From Brachionus manjavacas (Eukaryota; Rotifera; Eurotatoria; Ploima; Brachionidae), in contig JAHQIY010000006.1 of assembly GCA_019054805.1 (NCBI GenBank), positions 5,456,001 through 5,520,000 of the forward strand: a DNA stretch of 64,000 nucleotides, in the 5' to 3' direction. The notes beneath the pieces were generated by a model. The model was not told the origin of the DNA and searched no databases. It saw only the letters and a program-made list of their open reading frames with translations. Each line of letters opens with the position of its first letter. The stretch's first letter is position 1. This document shows, piece by piece, positions 37,895-49,790 of the stretch. The position numbers and the translations under genes were made by a program.

Positions 37895-40800
37895 ATTAAT
37901 TTTTTTCACAAATGTAAAAATAATTCGTTCACTAAATTATTTAAGTATGTATTTGAAAAATAATTTATAAATTGCCATTCGATTTTCATTTTTAATTTAA
38001 TAAAAATTCTTCAAAATTCAACTCTGAAATTTTAATTTACAAATAATAAAAATAATTTTTTATATATCTGTTAGTTTAAAAAATATACAGATATATCGAT
38101 TATATATCGATTTGATACATTTATATTTTTAAGTCAAAAATACTTATTTTTGCAACAAAAAAATATCATTTATTTACTAAAATTTGATTAAATTTTAATT
38201 GATTGGTTCTAAAAATCAAAAATCTTGATTTGGCACAAGAAAAAAAATTCGCTAAAACCACATACAGAGGGTCTAAGACTAAAAATAAGAATTATGAGAG
38301 ATAAAAACGCGGGAATTTTTTTTTGAAATTTGTCTTGAGGAAAGGAAAATAATACATTTTTTTTTATTTTATAGCTTATTTTTTTTTCAATAATAGATTT
38401 TTACTTAGATAAAATATTTATTTATCTGGTTTATTAATTAAAATTCTCTTTCAGAAAAAAAATTTGAATGTGAAAAACAAAAAAAAAATTTAAATATATT
38501 AAAAAAGTTTAATTTTTTTAATTGAAACATTAAAGGTCTTATTTTTGGAACAAGATTCAATTTTCAGAATAAAAATTTGCAAGGCATTTATAGACTTAAT
38601 AGTGATAAATAAAGCGATTTTTGTAGCAAATTAATGCTTTTTGTTATTAACATCTCATTGTTATTATTATTGTCTAAATTTTATTTATTTTACTTTTGGG
38701 CTTTAATTATTCATTATTTTGTGACACAAAACAAATATTTTAAAAGGTGATTGTAAAAAAATTAATATTATTATTTCAATTTTTTAATTTTAATTAAATA
38801 GCTTAATATGTTTAAGAGAAATTTAAAATTGATTCCAATTCCAATAAAATTTTAAAAGAAATTTTCGATACTTAATTAATTTTTTCTAACTGAACGCCTG
38901 AGCAAAAAATTTTGTATTCAGGCTTTTTGCACAACAGTGATTTTATGTGCAGAAATATTCTTACAAAAAGTGTCATTTTGCAGCACCGATTTTTAATAAT
39001 CCTCTGAAAATTTTAATTTTTTTCTGAATTTACATTAGTAATTCAAGAAAACTTTTCAGCCAGAATTTAGCTGTTCTTTTTTAATTTTTTAAAATAAAAA
39101 CTTTTATGTGTCTCATAATTGTTTAGAAACAAAATAATATGATTAAATAAAAAAAATTAACATTCTTTGCATGAATATGTGAAGAAAAATTTAAAACAAA
39201 AACTCTAATATCCTAAAATAAAAAAAATTCAAAAAATTAATCGAAAATATAAGATGAAAATTGAGATTAAGGTTAGTTTTTAATTATTCTCTTACTCATT
39301 CTATTTTTAAAATATTATCTTTCTATTTTCAAAAAAGAGTGATGAATAATTAAAAACACAAAGTTTATTTTTCCGAATAGAAAATATTTTCCGAATTTTT
39401 GAAACCGACCTGATGAAAGACGATATTTCAATTCAACTAATTCAAACACTGTCTTAATTCCATGTTCAACAATTCAAATTTAAAATCAGACAGAGATTGA
39501 TTTGTTCCAAAATTAAAAATGGTCCTTATTTGAATGAATGACGCATTTTTGCTTGTCCAAAATCAATGAATTTAAATTTTTTCCATAAAACAAGTGATGC
39601 TCATTAGAAAAAAATTGAATGAGATAAAATTTATCTTTTTTTCTAACAAAAAGTTGATCTTCTCTCACAATGTATTCAAATTTTTTTAAGTGCAATTTAA
39701 TTAAGAGATCAACTTAAACTGCTAAATTATCAGTTTCGCATCTTAATCATAAAAATAAATATTTTTTTATTCAGATTTTTTAAATAGAAAATAATTTGCC
39801 ATTTAAAGCTTGTTTTGGACAACGAGCCGGCAAAAGCGAAATTAATTTGAGCAATTTAAAAACTATCATCCATTGATCGCCACGAACACGACGACAAAAT
39901 CCTATAATTAAATATTTGCTCTGCTTTTCTTTGGCGATCGTATCAAATTTTGCGATCAAATAGAAGCTAAAGGTTTGAATAACAAAACAGTTTAGTTCTT
40001 GGATGCAGTTTTTCCTGGCCGATTAAAATTGGTCAAATAGCTTTTTAATTGTCGATATAGGGTCTCTAATTTAAATTTTTAAATTAAACTCTTCTTTAAT
40101 TTATCGATTCAAGCAAACATTGGAATTATGCAGCTGACGCGAATTGCTTGATTTATTATCTTTTGGATTTAGAGACATTTATTCTGTTTGCTTGAGAAAA
40201 ACACTATAGCAAACATAAACTTAATTTCAATTAGTTATTGTTTTAAAAGCAATTTTTGGACAAAGAATTAATTAAACTTAGTCTATGCTAGAGAACAGTA
40301 GAGATGGTATTTGAGCATTGGTTTTAAAATTAAAAGTTTAAGTGCAGCTTTAGTTTATTTTAAATTCATGCTAGTTGTTGGAGACTTGCTCTTTTGAATT
40401 TAAAGTTTTGCAAATCAGCTTGCCATCATTTTTTATCTCTTTGATTAATATCATTCTTCAAACATCTCAGGGGTGGCACAATTGTCTGAACATTTTTGAT
40501 AGACCATTGAATAAAATTCGAAGTTTAAAAAAAAAAGAAAAATCTTGATAAGACACATTTTTTTATTTTAAATTTTTTGGTTTCATCATGAAAAAAAACT
40601 TCATAATTAGAACCTTTGGTTTGAATCAAGGATAATTTTGAATAAAATCTAGTTCTAATTTGTAATATTTGCTTTTTTATAGCAGTTTCCTAAATCCGTC
40701 TTTGTTCACTTAATCAAGTAAACATTTTCCGCGAATTTTTAATATAAATAGTTTTTTTTTAAAGAACAATAGACAACTTTGATATCAAATATTTGTGAAA

Positions 40801-41245
40801 AATCCAATATAGTTAAAATTGAGGAAACAAGGATACTTTTAGCAGACAAGAGCGGTCCTAACCAATATCCTTATTTAAGAATTAGTTTAAGAGCATCATA
40901 TCGCCCAAGAATATGATGCAATCAGCTTCGCGAAACTCGGCCCAAAGTCTTTGGAAATATTGTTTAATTTTTAAATTGTTTAAAAAGTTACAAAATTTTT
41001 TGTTCAGAAAATTCCTGAAGTCTGAAGTCTTTCTGTGACAGGTCCTCCAAATTAGAATATTTTCTTCTTATGCACAGGGACTTAATTCCAAAGCATTGTG
41101 TACCATTAATTGCAATCCTTAAGGCACCTCCCATCAAAAGAATTAAAAATTTTAGCTTTATTAAAGATTTTTATTTAATGCCAAAAAAAATTTGAATCAA
41201 ATTTTTTAATTTATTTTTTGATGATTTTTTTGACTTGAAAATTTT

Positions 41246-41283
41246 CGGCCAAAACGGTCCATAAATAAATAAATAAATAAAAA
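41246..41283 (+). repeat. Probable retrotransposon 3' tail: hairpin plus AAAT repeats
   Basis: CGGCCAAAACGGTCC, an imperfect short hairpin, is followed by four ATAA/AAAT units. The layout (hairpin then AATAAAT repeats) matches the LINE tails elsewhere in the window but the sequence differs, so it is probably another family. Confidence 0.4.
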
Positions 41284-41866
41284 AAGGACAGAATCTAGCT
41301 TGGATGAAGAACATTTCATAAATTATTTAGAAAGAAAATCTTGTAAATAAAAAAATTGAATCAATGACTGATTTAAGTAAAAAGAGAATATTTTTTTTAT
41401 TAATTTAGTATTTAAAAATGCATGTTTATCATTAATGCTAACATTTGATAGATTACAGAAAACTTGAGGTATTGATGAGTCTGATAAAATTTTTTGCACT
41501 TTTTTGTTTCAAACAAAAGCATTTAAAGTGATGAAAAAAAAGTAACAAGTTTGAAACAATTTTTTTAGAATTCAAAATAAAAGCAAAAGATATTAAAAAT
41601 AAAATAAAAATTTCATATTTTTATTTTTTCTGTAAATTTCTTTTGAATTTTAAGATATTTTTTTCTAAGACCATTTTTTCTTAAAGGAAATGATGATGCA
41701 TTTGCACCTATATAGGATATCTAATTACTAGACTTAAGTGAGTACCTTATGTTTTAAAAGTTTGAAGCAGTATAATTTCTTTTTAATGCTTTTTATCTTT
41801 ATAACTAAGTGAATTTAAATAAAATCTAATAACTGCTTGTTTCTTCTAATTTTTTCTTCGATTTAT

Positions 41867-42043
41867 AGCCCAAATATACCCGAACAATATTTTATCGTTA
41901 ATAAGCCGAATAGAAGCTCAGGAGAACATACTGAATGGTTTTATTTTTCAAAAAATAAAGGATACATAAATCATATTCACATGATTTGTAAAATTAATCG
42001 TTCAAATTATTCTTTCGAAATAGATAACTTGAAGCTCTTCTAA
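41867..42043 (+). pseudogene. Possible Polinton/adenain-type cysteine protease relic
   Basis: One open frame, without a start of its own, carries a FIVN strand, a G-E-H step and a WFYFS strand a few residues later. That order is reminiscent of the core around the catalytic His in adenain-like proteases of Polinton/Maverick elements. A downstream frame around 42060 has GQLQS, resembling the Gln region. There are no other element genes, no terminal repeats and no catalytic Cys, so this is a weak, clearly broken relic at best. Confidence 0.2.
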
Positions 42044-44111
42044 TAAAATAAGTCAATAAGCTTTGGGCAACTACAGTCCGAAGCAAAAAGCTAAGATATT
42101 GTTTCGGAAAATATTAAAAATACACTTGAAATATTTTTGGCCTAAATTGCAAATTTTATTAGTTAAGATAACTAATTGTTTACAAGGCGTTGTTAAGAGT
42201 GTGTTACATAGCGAAAAGGAGCTATCATTAGTCTTTTTAAGAGAATCAGATAACATAAACTAACTTTGAGAGGAGAAGATATTTTTATGACTAGTTTAAT
42301 TGCCAAATAAATGCTTCGATTAAAAAAAAAAACTGAAAGTTTGGTCAAACTTGTGGCCATTTATGTGACTTTTTTAATATTGTTTTTATCCTTTGTTTAA
42401 CTTAATGTCTAAGAAATAAGTCAAAAAACATGTATCCGAAAAGATATTTTAACATTTTATTTTTATTCGGTATTAGAAGTAAATATGATACTAGAGAGTT
42501 ATAGTTTTGTTAAATATGGTTCTTTTAAGAATTAAATCTATTAATTGTGTTTTAATTAGCTTTATTAAATATTTTGAATTAGAATTAAAAAATTTATTGA
42601 TATGGTGATTTTAGAGAGACCAAATTTTCATATGTCGAGCCATTTTAATGATATAATCGTTAAAATGCAAATATTTTTCTAATAAGATTGTTTGGGTATA
42701 ATTCTTGGCCTCACTTAAATTTTAGCTAATTTTTTTGTCATTTCAATTTTGCGAGTCGGTTTTTTTGGATAAAAACAAATATGAAAATCCACAATTGAAT
42801 TCTTAATTTGCTTCTTTTTTTAGACCCCAGCTTACCTGTATAAATTAAAACATTATTTTTCGATTATAATTTTTAAAATAAAGGTAAATCGGATATAAAT
42901 TAATGGTAAATTTTATTTTAAAATATATGGCATACATTGAATGAGAGATTAATAAAATGAAATCAGTATTTTTCAAAGCATTAAAGTTTTTTTTCTAAAT
43001 TTATCTTTATTTATGTAATGATATAACTAAAAGGTAACTTGACAAACATACCTTTAATTTAATTAGAGTTTAAATATGAGTAAAAAATTTTAATATTATC
43101 ACCCATTTTCGTACTATTTTATTGTTAGATTTAAAAAAAAAAACATGATAAAATTAGATTGCTTATTTCATAAGGATCGTTAATGTAAAATACTAAAGAA
43201 AAGACAAATAGTGATTCTTCTTAGTTTTTTTTCAAGTAAACGTGCTTCAAATTTTCAATTTATTTTTTGTAATTTAATATTTTTAAAATTTATATTTTCT
43301 AGCAAGCAGAGTGCTTTAAAATCGATTTCACAAATTTAAAAATAGTTTCCTAAAATAATTTTCCGCTATTAGTTAATTGGCTTTATTTCTAATCCAAAAA
43401 TCACTAGAACTGAGAAATCAATTTGTGACAAAATTAGTTTAGAGCTGACGGCAGACCATTTAACTTCAAGATTATCTTCTAGAGTTTAAATTTGTCAAAA
43501 AAAGCATATACAAAATTCTCAGACCACTCTAGTTTTGTGTTAATTTTGTAACCAGCAAATCGAAGTTTTCTTTAATTTTTAGGCAAATTTTAACAAGGCA
43601 ACGACTTTAAAAAATTAACGATTTTACTAAGGTAAATTATAATTTTTATTTAAACAAACAATTTAACTTCAAATGATTCAGTGAATTGGTAGGAGAAAAT
43701 TTATTAGATTTCATTTAATAAATCTGGCCCTAAATAATTAATATTTTTTCCGATTCTCATATCAAATTAAAGTAAATTTGTTGAATAGGATATTGGACAT
43801 TTAGCGTTAATTGTTTAGCCTTTTTTATTCAAAGTTCGACGCATTACTACCTGATTTTTTTAGAATTTTTTTCCAACTCAACAGACTTGTATCACCAACA
43901 AAATTTTATTTAATATTTAAAATTGTTCTTTAGAATTTGAACCTCAATATTTGACTTAAAGTCTATAGAATACAAAAATACTTAACAATAAAGCAAAATG
44001 CAAAGCATATCCAAGTGAATTGGAACGAAGAAAAGAAATAGCTTAGCGAATTAAAATTTTAAATAAATTACAATTTCAAATATTTTAAATTCTCAGAATT
44101 TCAATCAAAAA

Positions 44112-46118
44112 ATGAATCAGCTTTTTTTAACTGTTGTGCTATTGTTAAACATAAAGGCAATGAAATCCGAGTACAGAACATGTCCCACATTTGATAGCAT
44201 ATGGAAATTCAACTGTTCCTTCAAAGAACTGAGTTGGTCAAATTTGGTCAATTTAGATGAAAATGTCAGAGGAAGCCTATACCTTGATTTGTCAAATAAC
44301 TTGTTCAGCACAGAGACTCGGGGCGATGTTATCAAAAATTTGTCATTTAATCTATTCAAACAGCTGAAAACTACCCTCAATTTGTCGTCAAATCAATTTA
44401 CCAAAATAGAATCCCATGCATTCTATTACATATCGACAATAACCGATAGCATTTCTCATTTAAATTTCAGCGATTCGGATCTCAAAATTCTTGATCTAGA
44501 AGAGCTTGATCTCTCGAACAACTCTTTTGAAATAATCCCATGGAATTCTGTCAAAAACTTGCCCAAATTGGTCACATTAAGACTGAGCAAGAACCCGATC
44601 AGAAGACTCGATCAGGCTAACATGACCAATTCAATGCTTTCACATTTTGAAAAATTTTCAAATCTCTATCTTAACAACTGCCGAATCGAATATGTCGACC
44701 CGGTCATATTTGATTTGGTCAAAAATTTGAAAGTACTGGACCTATCTGGCAATAGAATTAAGTATATTGACAACTTTTCACAAACGACTTTAACCAGCCT
44801 TTACTTGTTTGACAATCCATTAGAGTGTAATTGTAGGCTTTTGTGGTTTAAAAATTTTTTGTTATCTAAAAATTTCAAATCGGCTGATTACAAAAACAGC
44901 CGTCACACTTGTTTGGGAAATACCGAAATAATAAAAAAAGATTTTATTGTAGAGTCGAAAATTTTATATTTCAATGCAAGTACATTGTTTGTGACAGACA
45001 AAAGTTTGGCAGAGAGTGGCTCACTGGTAGATGTTCGCTCGGAACCACTTTATATCGAGGAAATAAAAGATAATAATTTTTATTGTGATTTTAAAATAGA
45101 AAATCAAATAGAAAATTTAAGTATTCCTGGTGCAAAAATAAGAAAAATTAGACTCAATTGCATTGTTGAGAACTATCCAGAGCCGCAAATCAGATGGATC
45201 TATGGCCAAAGAGATATTGTAAGAGACTTGTCCTCTTCGAAAATCTTTCAAACTGATTCTAATACAACTAAGGGCAATCTTACTTATAAAGTTATGTCAT
45301 GGCTTACCGTGAGCCTTGAGCACCCTCTTATTCATGATATTAACTGCAGTGTTTTTTATAGATCTAGTCCAAGACTGGACGAAAGACCTAAGCCATTGTA
45401 TTCTAGAAAAGAAGTCCAATTCAGAATCATCAACCCAAACAAAGATGAAAATTTTCCTAATCGAACATTTTCATCTTTGAATTTCACCGAGTTAACCTAT
45501 CTGCCCTCGGTACAAAAAAACATATTTAAAGATCAACCAGTTATCTATTACATAATATTTGGAGTTTTATTTCTGTTCTGTTTTTTTGTTATCATTTTAG
45601 CTAGTGTTTGCCTAATACGCCATAGACGCTCTGTCAAAAAAGAGCAACAAAACTACGGATACTCGGGCAGTGACTACAGTAGCATTAATAAGCGTAGCAC
45701 TATTTATACAGGATCGAATTCGCTACGCGCCGATTCTGCCACAATAGTTCCTCTCAAGCCCGATGTAATTCGAGAGCACCACGATTTTGGCTCGGTCTAT
45801 GGCAATTTTTACCGCACACCATCCAGACCTTCCAACTATTTGAACACATTGATGATTTCACCTGAGTCTATTAACCAAAACTATGATGACAATGAAAGTG
45901 TTTACACAAATAATCACTCAATACCTATCTACAATGGCTCGCGTCAAATGCATCAGTCGTTCGACAAAAATCCAGTAGAGAACTCGTTCTTTGACGACAC
46001 GACATCTTCGTCACGATTTTCTTCGAAAACATTCGAAGAAAATACTGATGAGTACAGAGAACCAAAATTTGATGATCTACGCAAGCCAAACAAAAATATT
46101 AAACAGTCTATGATTTAA
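44112..46118 (+). CDS. LRR-Ig single-pass transmembrane receptor
   Basis: Single-exon, 668 residues. Signal peptide (about 1-19), Cys pair of an LRR N-cap (C24, C35), leucine-rich repeats with LDLSNN, LNLSSN, LDLSNNSFEIIP, LRLSKNPI and LDLSGNRI, then an LRR C-cap (NPLECNCRLLWF ... HTCLG), one Ig-like domain (LNCIVENYPEPQIRW ... INCSVFY) and a transmembrane helix at about 477-500 (IIFGVLFLFCFFVIILASVC) followed by basic RHRR. The 165-residue cytoplasmic tail is Tyr/Ser-rich (YGYSGSDYSS, SVYGNFYRTPS, SVYTNN). The architecture is that of LRR-Ig neuronal or adhesion receptors (LINGO, AMIGO, kekkon, LRIG), but no specific orthologue can be claimed. One LRR region is irregular (residues 100-125). 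The gene is isolated between long non-coding flanks. Confidence 0.85.
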   Translation: MNQLFLTVVLLLNIKAMKSEYRTCPTFDSIWKFNCSFKELSWSNLVNLDENVRGSLYLDLSNNLFSTETRGDVIKNLSFNLFKQLKTTLNLSSNQFTKIESHAFYYISTITDSISHLNFSDSDLKILDLEELDLSNNSFEIIPWNSVKNLPKLVTLRLSKNPIRRLDQANMTNSMLSHFEKFSNLYLNNCRIEYVDPVIFDLVKNLKVLDLSGNRIKYIDNFSQTTLTSLYLFDNPLECNCRLLWFKNFLLSKNFKSADYKNSRHTCLGNTEIIKKDFIVESKILYFNASTLFVTDKSLAESGSLVDVRSEPLYIEEIKDNNFYCDFKIENQIENLSIPGAKIRKIRLNCIVENYPEPQIRWIYGQRDIVRDLSSSKIFQTDSNTTKGNLTYKVMSWLTVSLEHPLIHDINCSVFYRSSPRLDERPKPLYSRKEVQFRIINPNKDENFPNRTFSSLNFTELTYLPSVQKNIFKDQPVIYYIIFGVLFLFCFFVIILASVCLIRHRRSVKKEQQNYGYSGSDYSSINKRSTIYTGSNSLRADSATIVPLKPDVIREHHDFGSVYGNFYRTPSRPSNYLNTLMISPESINQNYDDNESVYTNNHSIPIYNGSRQMHQSFDKNPVENSFFDDTTSSSRFSSKTFEENTDEYREPKFDDLRKPNKNIKQSMI

Positions 46119-48572
46119 CTCCTGTTACTCTTTTTAATTAATTTTTGTAATTTTTGTAATTTAAGAAGCCTTTTTTCAAGTTTAATTTTTTTTTTGAGTT
46201 ATAAAAGATGATGTTTCCAAAGTAAAATATTTATTTGTAAATAGATTTGAATGTAAAAATTTTAGCCATGAGACCTCTCGATCCGGTGTTTTTAGATTAG
46301 TCAGCAGCTAGAATAGAATGTTGCAGAGTGGTCAAGCACACAGATCATCAACAAATAATTTGATAAAAAAAAAAGAAAAAAATAAACTTGTTGCTTGATT
46401 AAATTTATGAATTTGAAGATTGAATATTAAAATTTTGATTAATTTAAAAATTTCTAAATAATTTTAAATTTTATGAAAGTTGATTGTTTTTTTTTAATTT
46501 TTTTGTACAAAATTAAATAAATAAAATTAGGTTTAATTTATTCAAATATTTTAAATTTATTTCAAACTCGATTATTTGATATATTTTTTTGACACTAATG
46601 ATAGCAAATAAGTCAAAAATTGATTTGATTTAGGTCTGTCTGATCAAAATTAAAGAGAAAAATTTAGAACGATTCAAACAAACTTTTAATAAATTGTTAA
46701 TAAAAAAGTAAAAACACGAAAAAAAATTGATTTAATTTTCTTTATCTTTTTTGGAGATGATATCAAACAAAATTAAGATTAATTGAATTTTGTTTAGACT
46801 ATTATTTTATTTTGTGCTAATATTTATTGAATAACTTAAGAACAAATATTAATTAATTTAAAAAATAGATTCAATCTATAAAATCAATTAAAATATTTAA
46901 TTTTGTAAGTTTTAATTAGAGGCTAATCATAAAAATAACAAATATAAGCTTTCTATCAAATTGGAATTTTTTTTCATTGTACTTGATTTCTGACGATCAA
47001 CTCAGGCGCAAATACATACTAATTTTTCCAGTCTTCATTATAAATAAAATATTAAGCTGTTTTAATTAATCTTAACAGGATTAGACTTATGTAAAAGGCT
47101 TCAAGCGATTCAAAACTTTTCCCAGAAAATTTTAAACTAATACTCAATCTTTTCTAAGTTTATTTTAATTATACAAATTTAAAAAAACTTCAAGAAAACT
47201 AATGTTTTATAATGTTTTTATAAATGAAAAATATCGCAATGCGTTTAAGCATTATTTACGAAGATATTGAAAGTTAAAACAAGTTATTCAAGTTGATTTA
47301 ATTATAAAAATCTTAAATATTTCATTGAGCAAAACATCAAATTAGATATTTTTTTGACAAAGTGAGATTAATTGTAAAAAAGTCTAAGATTCATAAACGA
47401 TTTTTTTAATAATTAATTTTTTAAAAAAATAATTAAAATATTCATGGTTTTAATAGAAGATAGAAAATTCTCAAGTTTAGAAAAAAAACATATTTATTTG
47501 TCGTTTAGATTTAGAATAATTTATAATTAAAAACCAAATTTTGTTTTTTATTTTAATCTTGGAAATTTGAATAAAATTAGAGCATTGTATAAATCGAATT
47601 GTGAGAACAATTGTTTAATCTTTTTTAATCTCTTAATCTCTATCAATTTTCTGAATAATCAAAATACACTAATTTTTTCATTTTCACGTTTTTTTTTAAT
47701 TGAAATTAAAAAAGTGAATTTAATCGAAATTTTTTTCAAAAAAAATTTTAAAAAATCGATTCAGTAATATACTCATCTGATAATTAAAAATTTAACACTT
47801 TACTAGACAAATAAATTTATATTGATTTAAAAATTGACAAATATATCGACTTAATTAATTAATAGATTAATATTTTTTTTTATATTTTTGATGCCTTTTA
47901 TTATGCAAAAATTAAATCTCTTATATGTATAAATTAAAACTTATTATTTTAATTGAAACTAAATTAACAAAAAAATCTATATTTCGTTTTTATTTCTAAT
48001 TTGTATCATTATTTTTGTCTTACATTTTAATTACACATTTTTTAATTTTAATACATCGCCAGAATTGGCGTTAAATGAAATAAATAAATATCGACTTAAA
48101 TTGATTTTTTGTTTTTTTTGTGCATTTTAAAATCAATAAATAGATATAAGTTAATACTATTCAAAATTACCGGTGTCTAAATAGGCCTAAATTTTTGTAC
48201 ATAATAATTTTGATCTAAAATTTCCTGTTATAAAATATTAAAAATTATAAGATTTATTTTGAATAATAAAAAATTTAAAAATCATTACAAAAAAAACTTA
48301 AAAAATTAATACGCTCAATCAGAAATAATTTGACTTTATGTGTCACGATTTTGTCTTATCTGACATAAAAATATAGTTTTTAAAAGCTTTGACTTAATTA
48401 AAGACACTAAAAAAAATAGATAAATAAAATCTAAGGAAAACCATAATCATGAGATGTTTTAATAACTGAAAAAAGTAATAAAGACAATTTTTTTATCAAT
48501 TTTGAAAATAAATAAAATTAAATATTAGCTAAAATTATGCTTTGATTTTAATTAAAGCCTTTGATTAGAATA
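46119..48572. other. Intergenic, 2.4 kb, no gene seen
   Basis: Starts with the receptor's 3' UTR (a slightly less AT-rich stretch to about 46380). The remainder is extremely AT-rich. It includes a hairpin/A-rich tail at 48058-48092. Confidence 0.5.
48058..48092 (+). repeat. Hairpin plus AATAAAT tail, retrotransposon 3'-end type
   Basis: CGCCAGAATTGGCG forms a perfect 5-bp stem with a 4-nt loop and is followed within a few bases by AAATAAATAAAT. Same layout as the LINE tails at 8994 and 15031, with a different stem. Confidence 0.4.
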
Positions 48573-49593
48573 ATGCAGCGTCCTGATGAAAAAAAAACCG
48601 GTACCGATTGGAATTGGACCTCATATTTCGCAGCCAAAAAGCAAAAATTACAACAGCAGTACATTCAGGAGAAAAATGAATTTGATGATTTCGACGAAAC
48701 CAAAAGCCTATTCAAAAATATTGGTATCTTTGTAAATGGCTATACAAATCCAACTGCCATTGAACTAAAAGCTCTGATGATAAAACACGGAGGGCTTTTT
48801 TTCGAATATATGAACGAACGAGTTAATTACATTGTTGCCTCTAATCTAGCACATTCTAAAGCTTTGGCACTTAAAAACAGAACTGTAATTAGACCAGACT
48901 GGATAGTTGATAGCATTAAGGCCAAAAAATTGCTCAACACTGAAAACTATTTGTTAATAACTCGTGCTAATGACAAAGCTCAAGACAAGCTTACAAATTA
49001 CATAAATAAAGATAAATTTAAAAAAGGTATAACTATTTAGTTATTACCGATAAACTTTAAATTATTAATTTTTAGAAGGAAAATTTAAGAGAAAAAGCGA
49101 AAATATTGAATTCATTGATTTATCTCAGTCTCCATTGAGAGAAAATATTGAAACTAATCAATTTCAAGACAGTGACGGAGAAAAATATTTAAAAGACTAT
49201 TTAGTTTTTAAAGAAAAGCTTGAGAAATTCAAGTTCATTACGAACAGTTCGGTGAGCATTAAAAACTTGAATAATTATGATAAAAAAATAGAATGGTTGA
49301 AAAATTTCCTAAACGATTGGATTATTTGGACCTGTTGTAAGAACCAAATTGAAAATAATCTAATGGATAGACAGCAGATAGATCAAGAAGATTTGGTAAA
49401 ATTTCAAAATTATCTTTCATACACTCTTCTAGTTGAAAAAGAATTTGATTTTGTTAGAACCGTTCTTAAGATAATGAAAAGGTTGATTGAAATCAATGGA
49501 TCACTTGAGTGGACTCAGGCTTTTAATGAAATTTGCTCCTCAGTGCAATCACTTTTTTTTGAAAAATATGACAGTACTTTAAATTTAGACTAA
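48573..49593 (+). CDS. REV1-like protein: BRCT plus C-terminal domain, no polymerase core
   Basis: Two exons, 48573-49026 and 49076-49593, in frame across a 49 nt intron; 323 residues from ATG 48573. Residues 10-35 (WNWTSYFAAKKQKLQQQY) match the REV1 N terminus (WETWGGYMAAKVQKLEEQF in human). The BRCT domain follows (IGIFVNGYTNPTAIELKALM ... HGG ... YIVASNLAHSK ... VIRPDWIVDSIKAKKLL). Exon 2 begins with a short linker (IDLSQSP) and ends in a REV1-type C-terminal domain: WLKNFLNDWI, VLKIMKRLIE, then WTQAFNEICSSVQ and KYDSTLNLD, parallel to human YMKRLMQ, WNMAFDFILDNVQ and TYGSTLKVT. In REV1 this domain docks REV7 and other translesion polymerases. The Y-family catalytic core, little finger and ubiquitin-binding motifs (about 800 residues in human) are absent, with no space for them. 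Probably a scaffold-only REV1 paralogue or minimal orthologue. Confidence 0.85.
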
Positions 49594-49790
49594 TTATGTA
49601 TAGATATCCAATTTTGATTTTATTTTCATGATATTTTCTAATTTAATAAATATTTCCTAGGATATTTTTGTGATGTCAAACAAGGTGAACATTCTTTTTT
49701 CAATTGAACAAATTAATAATGAGAAAAAAAAATTTGTTAGTTTTAAATTAACGAAGTAAAATTTTTTGATAAAACTTTATTTAAAAAAAA

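Larger units (their letters stand above)
37895..44111. other. 6.2 kb gene-poor region
   Basis: No host gene recognised. Small items: a perfect 9-bp hairpin (40893-40919), a LINE-type 3' tail (41246-41283) and a weak protease-like relic (41867-42043). Being long and upstream of a surface receptor gene, it may hold regulatory sequence, but no conserved site can be named. Confidence 0.5.

Noticed and set aside
40893..40919. Perfect 9-bp hairpin GCATCATAT/ATATGATGC, considered as a histone-type stem-loop or small RNA
   Set aside because: It lacks the histone stem-loop sequence and no gene is adjacent; a hairpin of this size is expected by chance in tens of kilobases of A/T-rich DNA.
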